A stretch of DNA of 64,000 nucleotides, taken from assembly GCA_049116335.1 (NCBI GenBank), contig JAGDYZ010000018.1, positions 49,724-113,723 of the forward strand. The letters run 5' to 3'. Source of the DNA: CANMIH01 sp049116335. Lineage in GTDB: Bacteria > Pseudomonadota > Alphaproteobacteria > Rhodobacterales > Rhodobacteraceae. A model generated the notes under the pieces. The model did no database searches. It worked only from the letters and a program-made list of their open reading frames with translations, and had not been told where the DNA came from. Below are positions 58,813-64,000 of this stretch, piece by piece (positions within the stretch are counted from its first letter, which is position 1; the number at the start of each line of letters is the position of its first letter). The position numbers and the translations under genes are program-made.

Positions 58813-59103
58813 TTATTTTGCAATCATGTTGCGCACGACACTGACGATCGCCAAAACAGCGCCGCCCCCCACACCGCCGCCAGCAATCTGAGTGAGAATC
58901 GACCCGAAATCGAGACCGGCCGCACCGCCCGCTGCCCCCGCGAGATCCGGTGCGCCAAGCATCGAGAGAATCGACCCTCCCAGTCCGCCACCCACAATCC
59001 CAGCTATAGAATTGATCAAAGTGCCCTGATTGATATTCTTGAGAACACCACCAGCGACATTGCCCCCAATTGCTCCCGAAATCAGACCAATCAACAGTTC
59101 CAT
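58813..59103 (-). CDS. Small glycine-rich membrane-type hypothetical protein
   Basis: 96 residues, almost entirely Gly/Ala/Ile/Leu with glycine-zipper patterns (ISGAIGGNVAGGVL, GIVGGGLGGSI, GGGVGGGAVLAIVS) over about three hydrophobic segments. It probably inserts into a membrane or makes a pore-like oligomer; no family was recognised. GGGGTGG precedes the start at 59103. Lies between smpB and sseA on the same strand; unrelated to them by function. Confidence 0.68.
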   Translation of the reverse strand: MELLIGLISGAIGGNVAGGVLKNINQGTLINSIAGIVGGGLGGSILSMLGAPDLAGAAGGAAGLDFGSILTQIAGGGVGGGAVLAIVSVVRNMIAK

Positions 59104-59216
59104 CGTTCCACCCCTCGTTAAGCTCCGATCCCAGTGATCGGCACAACCAAGATAGGTGCATCAGAGACATCGGTTTACGGGAAGCTTACGCTCTGGTTCC
59201 CCGCAGCAAACAGGGG

Positions 59217-59690
59217 TTAACCCTGCTTGAGCAGGCGCTGCTTTTGGCGGCCCCAATCACGTTTGGCGTCGCTCTCACGCTTGTCGTGATTCTTTTTACC
59301 CTTGGCGATACCGATCTTCAGCTTAGCCATGCCTTTATGGTTGAAATACATCACCAGCGGCACGAGTGTCATGCCTTTGCGCTGGGTGTCATTCCACATA
59401 CGCGACAGCTCTTTTTTCGAAGCCAAGAGCTTACGACGACGACGTTCTTCATGGCGGAACATCGCGCGCTCATACGGGGCGATATACGAGTTCACCAACC
59501 AAAGCTCGCCCTCTTCCACCGCAGCATAGCTTTCCGCGATATTGGCCGAGTTTTCCCGCAAAGATTTGACCTCAGATCCGGTCAGAATAATCCCGCATTC
59601 AATATCATCTTCGATCGCGTAATCGTAACGCGCCCGCCGGTTTTCAGCGATGATCTTGTAGTTCGGGTCGGACTTGGGTTTCTGAGCCAT
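59217..59690 (-). CDS. smpB: SsrA-binding protein SmpB
   Basis: 157 residues. SmpB is the partner of tmRNA for rescuing stalled ribosomes. Marks: IIAENRRARYDY, ILTGSEVKSLRENSANI, YERAMFRHEERRRRKLL and the basic tail KGKKNHDKRESDAKRDW. No obvious Shine-Dalgarno precedes the ATG at 59690. The ssrA RNA gene is not in the window. Confidence 0.97.
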   Translation of the reverse strand: MAQKPKSDPNYKIIAENRRARYDYAIEDDIECGIILTGSEVKSLRENSANIAESYAAVEEGELWLVNSYIAPYERAMFRHEERRRRKLLASKKELSRMWNDTQRKGMTLVPLVMYFNHKGMAKLKIGIAKGKKNHDKRESDAKRDWGRQKQRLLKQG

Positions 59691-59899
59691 GGGAGAGGTA
59701 GATAATCACTCAACACGACAGTGTACAGAGCCGGTGACGGATTAACTCAGCGACTACAAACAACACTGAAGTCTGGCTGAATTCGGTGAAAGCCACTAAA
59801 GTCACAACAACCGAGAAGTCAGAGTCAGCATCGCCGAAGCGACCAATCTAAAAGCCGCCAACTGTTTGTCCACTCAAGTGATTGATGAAAAGGTCAAGA
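59691..59899. promoter_or_regulatory. Divergent gap between smpB and STAS-like gene
   Basis: 209 bases with no coding frame I would support. It should hold promoters for both genes; A-rich and irregular. No operator, tRNA or hairpin was clear. Confidence 0.3.
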
Positions 59900-60328
59900 A
59901 TGCCAACTAGTTTTCAGATCTTTTCAGACGAAAACATCGCCCTGTTTCGCATGGACGGAAACATTTCCGTCCGCGACGGCAGACAGCTTTTCCTTGATTA
60001 CACATCGCATCCTGATTTCGACCCCACGCACCGCATGTTCACCGATGCAACCGGCGTGACCAAGATAGATGCCAGCTTTGCTGACATTATCAAAGCTCTG
60101 ATGGGTATGCCCAAGCTCCTCCGCCAGTTTGAAAAAGGCGCGTCTAGTGTGATCCTAGTGGGCAACTCCACGTCTTTTGGCGTTGGTCGGATGCTCGAGT
60201 CGGCGCTGTCGGCAACCTCACCAATCGAGATGACGATCACCGACGACACAGAAGAGGCCTGCGCGCTGACAAAAGTCACCCCAGAGTTTCTTCAGCAATT
60301 TCGCATGACGCGGCAGATCGCCAACTAA
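59900..60328 (+). CDS. STAS-/SpoIIAA-like hypothetical protein
   Basis: 142 residues, soluble. The pattern SFQIFSDENIALFRMDGNIS at the N-terminus, then HRMFTDATGVTKID and VILVGNSTSFGVGRMLESAL, is reminiscent of STAS/SpoIIAA-like alpha-beta domains that bind lipids or act as anti-anti-sigma factors. There is no conserved phospho-serine signature. The start at 59900 follows AAGG by 6 bases. No partner kinase or sigma adjoins. Function unknown. Confidence 0.6.
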   Translation: MPTSFQIFSDENIALFRMDGNISVRDGRQLFLDYTSHPDFDPTHRMFTDATGVTKIDASFADIIKALMGMPKLLRQFEKGASSVILVGNSTSFGVGRMLESALSATSPIEMTITDDTEEACALTKVTPEFLQQFRMTRQIAN

Positions 60329-60343
60329 GCCCGCACGCGCCAC

Positions 60344-61048
60344 CTAAACTACTTCAATCACGCTCTTGTCGATGGCGAGCACATAGCCGCGGCGCGCAAT
60401 GTTTTTCACGAGCAACTCGCTGACCATCTGATTGCCCAACCCGTCTCGCAGGCGTTTGATCCGTGTCGCGCCAGCGGCCTCTTCGCAATCCCCCTCGGAT
60501 TTCCCTGAAATCACAGCCTCAATTTCGACCCCGGTCAGGATGTCATCGTCCATTCGGGCCTCAGCCAGAACCGCCAGTGTTTCCATCATGGCATCGGTCA
60601 GCTTAAAACCCATGGTGTTGAGATAGACTTTGTTCTCTTCGCGGGAGATCACCAGCGAGCTGACCTCGATACCTGAACGCTCGATCTGGGCCATGCGGCG
60701 GTTCAAACCCACCAGCATCACCAGAAACACCAAAGCGGCCACAAGCATCGCGGCGGCAAAGACCAACAGGACAAAGATGACCATCCGGTAGCTTGTCAGC
60801 GTGTCGCCAAAGGCGGTGCCGGACTGGGCCAGGATCTCAAGCAATTTCACCACGGGCTGTGCGGTCAGATTGTCATTCTCGACAAAGATCCGCTCAACAC
60901 GGGCATTAAACGCATTGGCATCCGGCAGCGTCAGCACAAGCAAAGTGCCCACCACAGCCAAAATCGCCACGATGGCACCGATGCCAATCGTGACGAGACG
61001 GGATCCTGAACGCAGGCTCTCAGAAACGGAGGTAGTAGTCACCGGCAT
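60344..61048 (-). CDS. Membrane protein with C-terminal winged-helix (OmpR-like) domain
   Basis: 234 residues. Two membrane helices (about 19-41 and 89-114) flank a periplasmic loop of about 47 residues. The cytoplasmic C-terminal part (about 133-228) reads like an OmpR/PhoB winged helix: FKLTDAMMETLAVLAEAR, then TRIKRLRDGLGNQM and IARRGYVLAI. It would be a membrane-held regulator with DNA-binding domain at the C-terminus, the reverse of ToxR/CadC. Start at 61048; overlaps the upstream secreted-protein gene by 29 bases. Function inferred. Confidence 0.68.
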   Translation of the reverse strand: MPVTTTSVSESLRSGSRLVTIGIGAIVAILAVVGTLLVLTLPDANAFNARVERIFVENDNLTAQPVVKLLEILAQSGTAFGDTLTSYRMVIFVLLVFAAAMLVAALVFLVMLVGLNRRMAQIERSGIEVSSLVISREENKVYLNTMGFKLTDAMMETLAVLAEARMDDDILTGVEIEAVISGKSEGDCEEAAGATRIKRLRDGLGNQMVSELLVKNIARRGYVLAIDKSVIEVV

Positions 61049-61316
61049 TTGCCCTCTTGTTGCCCGAGGGCGTTGTTTCCGACAATCCCACCACATTCAG
61101 CAGCGTCCAGCCACCGGCGGCGACACGGCGTGCGGCCTGCTGAGCAGCAGTCCCACTGGCAGGACAGGATCCATCCAGCGCGACAATGCCATAGTGCAAC
61201 CGCAGCGGATTGTCCTTTTTGGCTTTGTATTCGACGTAGCAATCAGCCAGCGCCGTGCTGGGCAACGCCACACCAACAACGAGGGCAAACAGGAGGGGGG
61301 CAAGGGAATGTCTCAT
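61020..61316 (-). CDS. Small secreted protein, partner of the membrane winged-helix gene
   Basis: 98 residues. Signal peptide of about 1-24 (LLFALVVGVALPSTALA), then a small domain with Cys at CYVEYKAK and GSCPASG, likely a disulfide, and ending AGDYYLRF. No family recognised. It overlaps the downstream membrane winged-helix gene by 29 bases on the same strand, so they are surely one transcript. It might feed a signal to that protein in the periplasm; inference. Confidence 0.68.
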   Translation of the reverse strand: MRHSLAPLLFALVVGVALPSTALADCYVEYKAKKDNPLRLHYGIVALDGSCPASGTAAQQAARRVAAGGWTLLNVVGLSETTPSGNKRANAGDYYLRF

Positions 61317-61487
61317 GCCCTCACACTGCGGTGCGCGGGCAGGAAATTCAATAACACACAGGGGTTTCACGACGGATATTCGATAACCAATGGCTGATAT
61401 TGAGCGATTTTGGGTCTCGGGGCCAGGGTTGGATCAAGGCGCACTGCCAGCGTCCACACTTTGCGAATCCTGAGAAAGGAACCCCCA

Positions 61488-61919
61488 ATGTCTGCACGTT
61501 TTATCACCGGCGTTCTGATCATCGCCTCGACCATCACCATGTTGTCCACGGCTCAGGTTCAGGCCCGTGACCGCAGTAAAGAAATCGGCACCATCCTTGG
61601 GGCGGCGGCAACTCTGTTTATCATTGGCAAGATTATTGAAGACGCCAATGACGACCGGCGGCGGCCACAAACCCATCGTCCCCAACCCCAGCCAGACCGT
61701 TGGGCCAAGCCGCCGCTGCCGCGCCACTGCATCCGCTGGACCGAAGGGCGCAACGAGCGCCGCGTGATGGGCAAAGGCTGTCTCAAGCGCAACTACGGTG
61801 CAGTGCATAGCCTGCCGCAGCAATGTCGCACCAAGTTCCGCGTGAACGGCAACCAGCGCCGCGGCTACAACGTGCGCTGCCTGCGCAACAACGGCTACCA
61901 GGTCGCCCGCCGCAACTGA
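61488..61919 (+). CDS. Basic secreted hypothetical protein
   Basis: 143 residues. Signal peptide of about 1-26 (STITMLSTAQVQA). A hydrophobic Gly/Ala stretch (EIGTILGAAATLFIIGKII) follows, then a Pro/Arg-rich linker and a strongly basic C-terminal domain with four Cys (HCIRW, KGCLKRNY, QQCRTKF, VRCLRNNGY). No family recognised; the charge suggests cell surface or nucleic acid binding. AAAGGA precedes the start at 61488. Its last 41 bases and the following terminator region are duplicated at 62730. Confidence 0.7.
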   Translation: MSARFITGVLIIASTITMLSTAQVQARDRSKEIGTILGAAATLFIIGKIIEDANDDRRRPQTHRPQPQPDRWAKPPLPRHCIRWTEGRNERRVMGKGCLKRNYGAVHSLPQQCRTKFRVNGNQRRGYNVRCLRNNGYQVARRN

Positions 61920-61985
61920 AGTTCGAGCAGACCCTGACACATCAGGGCACCGGGGGTCGTCCTTTCCCCCCACTTGGAAGGGGCC
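61879..61985 (+). repeat. 107-bp direct duplication, copy 1 (gene tail plus 3' region)
   Basis: Covers the last 13 codons of the 61488 gene and the bases after it. Matches 62730-62836 over the same 107 bases with no gap and about 13 differences by my count. The two copies flank the LysE gene. Confidence 0.85.
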
Positions 61986-62004
61986 CCAACTGGGGCCCTT
62001 TTCT
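61976..62004 (+). terminator. Intrinsic terminator of the basic secreted protein gene
   Basis: AAGGG-G-CCCC / GGGG-CCC-TT stem, followed by TTTTCTTT. In the second duplicate copy, the equivalent site (62828-62845) is degenerate. Confidence 0.75.
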
Positions 62005-62011
62005 TTGTGCA

Positions 62012-62644
62012 CTAGTGCCGGTTCAGCGCCACATTGAGCCCAAGTGCAATCAAGATGCTGCCGCCAAGACGCTGGGCCATGCGACCCGCTCGCTGCGACT
62101 TTCGCAGAGCAGACGTCACCTTATCGGCCAGCAGCACACAGACCACATCAGCGCTTGAGAACATGATGTTCACAACGGTGCCCAAAATGAACAACTGTAC
62201 CGACAGCGGAAAACCGGCGGCCGGGTCGGTGAACTGGGGCAGGAAGGCCACGTAAAAAATGGCAGTTTTTGGATTGAGAACTTCGACCGTCACGCTTTCC
62301 CAAAACGCGCGTTTAGGGCTTTTGCTTTCAACCGTCAGGCTCGTTTCTCCGACCGGTGTCTGCGTGCGAAACAGCTTGATGCCCAACCAGACCAGATAGA
62401 GCGCCCCGGCGAATTTCAACGTCAGAAACAGCACCGGAACGGCGTCAAACAACACCGCCAACCCAAGCGAGGCCGCCGCGACATGGGCGTAGCCACCAAT
62501 ATGGATTCCAATCGCCGCCAGCCACCCGGCCTTTTTACCGCGCGCCATGGTTTGCGCCGCCGCATAAAGCATGGCTGGCCCCGGCATATAGGCAAAGACC
62601 ATTGTGGCAAGAAAGAAGGCAAAAAGGATTTCAGCAGAGGGCAT
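62012..62644 (-). CDS. LysE/RhtB family amino acid exporter
   Basis: 210 residues, six hydrophobic segments. The N-terminal FAYMPGPAMLYAAAQTMARGKKAG is the LysE signature, and FWESVTVEVLNPKTAIFYVAFLPQF is also diagnostic. It exports amino acids or related compounds; the substrate is unknown. The start at 62644 gives the family length. It stands alone and is flanked on both sides by the 107-bp direct duplication, hinting at insertion or local rearrangement. Confidence 0.93.
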   Translation of the reverse strand: MPSAEILFAFFLATMVFAYMPGPAMLYAAAQTMARGKKAGWLAAIGIHIGGYAHVAAASLGLAVLFDAVPVLFLTLKFAGALYLVWLGIKLFRTQTPVGETSLTVESKSPKRAFWESVTVEVLNPKTAIFYVAFLPQFTDPAAGFPLSVQLFILGTVVNIMFSSADVVCVLLADKVTSALRKSQRAGRMAQRLGGSILIALGLNVALNRH

Positions 62645-63024
62645 AGGCGACCGGGTCCAAGGATCTTGCAAGAAAAAGCTACCGCAGTTCAAACAGCCAC
62701 TTTCTGGACTGTCAACGCTTTGGGGCGTCGCCTGCGCAACAATGGCGACCAGATTGCCCGCCGCAACTAAAGTTCGAGCAGACCGTGACAGATCAGGGCA
62801 ATGGGGGTTGTCCTTGCCCCCCAATTAGAAGGGGCCAGCCCTTTGCAACAAATCACGCGGCATCCGGCCCACCAAAACAACGGTGAACACGTGCTCCCGA
62901 AAAGTTCTTTGGGTGCTGTCTACATAGGATGTCGGCTAAGCGGAAAAAACTGCCGTTGAGGTTGTCGGATGATCTACACTAGGATCGTCGTCAAAAGACA
63001 TTTTTGAATTCGAGACCGCACCAA
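62645..63024. other. 380-base gap with remnant of duplicated gene tail
   Basis: It contains the second 107-bp copy (62730-62836), whose frame still reads RLRNNGDQIARRN then stop, but lacks a start and upstream sequence. The rest (about 62840-63024) is AT-richer and leads into the orphan gene; I saw no other gene, RNA or clear promoter. Confidence 0.55.
62730..62836 (+). pseudogene. Truncated duplicate of the basic secreted protein gene tail, copy 2
   Basis: Last 13 codons and stop of a gene related to 61488-61919, plus the 3' flank; no start. Frame is kept (RLRNNGDQIARRN versus CLRNNGYQVARRN), so it is either a recent remnant or the end of a lost tandem copy. Confidence 0.7.
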
Positions 63025-63912
63025 ATGACCTTTAGAAAGCTACAGGCGATCTTGGACTTGCGGAGAGTGGCAATCAAGCACCTTGAACGAACTTCAATCA
63101 CGGCTTCTCTTGAACGCAGCCTGCTAACAACTTTGGAAAACTCAATTTCAGAACGTGTGCCGCGCTGGAAACTTGAACTGCCTAAAGAGACCTATCGCGA
63201 AGTTCACCTCAGAGCAGTTTCCGCAGAGAATAACCACCAGTTTCTTGGTGCGACTTGCATACTTTTGCTTGATCGCTTCGAGAATTCCGAACGTGGTAGT
63301 GACTTTGAATGGGAATGGGACACCTTTGCGGCACAATATCGAAGTGCAGACGCACCAACTCGGGCTGCAATTATGAACGGCCTGGATCAAGGGCGGAAAG
63401 TTTCCTTAATATCCGATGTGGTGAGGCCAAGCCTCTCGGACTGCACAACAAAACCTGTTCTGGAAGTTATCCATCCACTCCTTCTGTTAGCGAAGTCTTT
63501 GACAGAAGAAGAGCGCAAATGGATCGCTCACGCTGACTATGGTGAGGATGTCAAAAGGCATCTCAGTGCACTCAATGAGTTGTTGGAAACCGACAACTGT
63601 ATCTATCCAACCGGAGAGGCCTGGTTTCCCGCTGAGGTGGTCGAACTAGTTTCCCACGATAGCAAGAAGCTTGGGTTTGCTGGCTGTACAGCAATAACGC
63701 TAATCAACGCGATTGCCGACAATGACAGCCAAGGTAACGCTGATTTCAGATGGAGGTTGCATCGGTATTCCTACGGTGCTCTTGCACCAACCCAACGAGG
63801 TGCGATCCGAGATGGATTTCGTCATCTCTATGAAGTGCTCCGAGACTGGGACCCATATTCTGACCAGTTTGCTCCAGAACAGTTGCCGACTGATAGCTTT
63901 CTCCCGCTGTAG
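63025..63912 (+). CDS. Orphan hypothetical protein with internal repeat
   Basis: 295 residues, no signal peptide or membrane helix. Two related blocks (about 48-120 and 198-270) share the pattern F(L/A)GATC-like, then (D/E)FEWEW/DFRWRLHRYS, then AP(T)xR(A/G)AI(M/R)(N/D)G. This indicates an internal duplication. Base composition is AT-richer than the rest of the window and lies next to a probable IS end, so it looks transferred. The start at 63025 (MTFRKLQ) is chosen; a TTG seven codons upstream is possible. Function unknown. Confidence 0.6.
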   Translation: MTFRKLQAILDLRRVAIKHLERTSITASLERSLLTTLENSISERVPRWKLELPKETYREVHLRAVSAENNHQFLGATCILLLDRFENSERGSDFEWEWDTFAAQYRSADAPTRAAIMNGLDQGRKVSLISDVVRPSLSDCTTKPVLEVIHPLLLLAKSLTEEERKWIAHADYGEDVKRHLSALNELLETDNCIYPTGEAWFPAEVVELVSHDSKKLGFAGCTAITLINAIADNDSQGNADFRWRLHRYSYGALAPTQRGAIRDGFRHLYEVLRDWDPYSDQFAPEQLPTDSFLPL

Positions 63913-63936
63913 CATCGGTCACTTTTGACTCGAAAC

Positions 63937-64000
63937 GGCTTTGTTGCACAAATCGGCTTGAGGCCGGACTCCCCCTACCCCGGACGACTTTAGCCTGCCG
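63937..64000 (+). mobile_element. Probable left end of an IS5-family element (partial)
   Basis: The sequence GGCTTTGTTGCACAAATC at 63937-63954 closely resembles the terminal inverted repeat of IS903-group IS5-family elements. It is followed by an IS-like leader; the transposase lies beyond the window. Recognised from memory, not by search. Confidence 0.55.

Noticed and set aside
62836..62853. Sequence resembling the IS terminal repeat (CTTTGCAACAAATC)
   Set aside because: Similarity to the 63937 repeat needs shifts and mismatches, and no target duplication is evident; considered coincidence.
1..64000. tRNA, rRNA, CRISPR array, prophage or toxin-antitoxin loci
   Set aside because: Looked for T-loop motifs, regular spaced repeats, phage structural genes and paired small toxic genes; none was convincing.

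Overview
The window reads as a contiguous piece of chromosome from an alphaproteobacterium of the family Rhodobacteraceae (Roseobacter group). This is inferred from the GC-rich coding style, ATGA and TGATG gene overlaps, and the gene set: TRAP substrate-binding protein, rsfS-rlmH, the gltD-gltB order, a saccharopine dehydrogenase pair, an ALDH16-type double aldehyde dehydrogenase, a DUF6500 protein and manganese-dependent pyrophosphatase. It also carries a GC-rich post-gene repeat containing the element GGAGTATTT, of a kind I recall as common in roseobacters. I saw no rRNA, tRNA, CRISPR array, prophage or replication origin.

Layout. 1-5.4 kb: 5'-part of a TRAP solute-binding gene, a Tat-exported metallo-hydrolase, an MFS transporter, a secreted protein, methionine aminopeptidase (TTG start) and a histidine phosphatase. 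5.4-14.6 kb: a PAS/histidine kinase/receiver hybrid, a CreD-like membrane protein, an AEC transporter, a DUF4399 protein divergent from an ECF sigma/anti-sigma pair, a LysR regulator, a GNAT protein and an OmpA-domain protein. 14.6-19.4 kb: a tightly overlapping minus-strand operon (CinA-type protein, GNAT, AhpD-like protein, OmpA protein), a TetR regulator divergent from sfsA, and ppaC. 19.6-24.1 kb: alkane monooxygenase, L,D-transpeptidase-like protein and mutY, divergent from dciA and a DsbA-like protein. 24.2-34.4 kb: the saccharopine pair, an AhpD-like protein, fadH-type reductase, msrB-msrA, a lipoprotein, queG and a GST. An intergenic candidate small RNA lies at about 31.87-31.96 kb.

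34.4-41.3 kb: nucleoside hydrolase, a chemoreceptor, a secreted trypsin-like protease whose ribosome-binding site lies in a predicted hairpin, an M15-type peptidase, mtgA and trmL. 41.5-49.5 kb: the glutamate synthase operon gltD-gltB, uppP, and rsfS-rlmH. 49.6-58.7 kb: deoC with ALDH16 (deoxyribose phosphate to acetaldehyde to acetate is a plausible route), a DUF6492-like protein, an ArsR-type regulator divergent from a NIPSNAP/ABM monooxygenase pair, a LuxR solo, and sseA with an aromatic/aspartate aminotransferase. 58.8-64 kb: a glycine-zipper protein, smpB, a STAS-like protein, a membrane-anchored winged-helix protein with its small secreted partner, a basic secreted protein, a LysE exporter flanked by a 107-bp imperfect direct duplication, and an AT-richer orphan gene with an internal repeat beside the end of a probable IS5-family element.

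Most of the window is ordinary core chromosome. The least-explained items are the candidate anti-Shine-Dalgarno small RNA (31.9 kb), the double-hairpin leader of the protease gene (37.7 kb), the inverted-topology membrane winged-helix protein with overlapping secreted partner (60.3-61.3 kb), the gene-tail duplication around LysE (61.9-62.8 kb), and the internally repeated orphan protein beside the insertion element (63-64 kb). I did not find a clear-cut new defence or mobile system. Function calls are by recognition of motifs and family likeness, not by database search.
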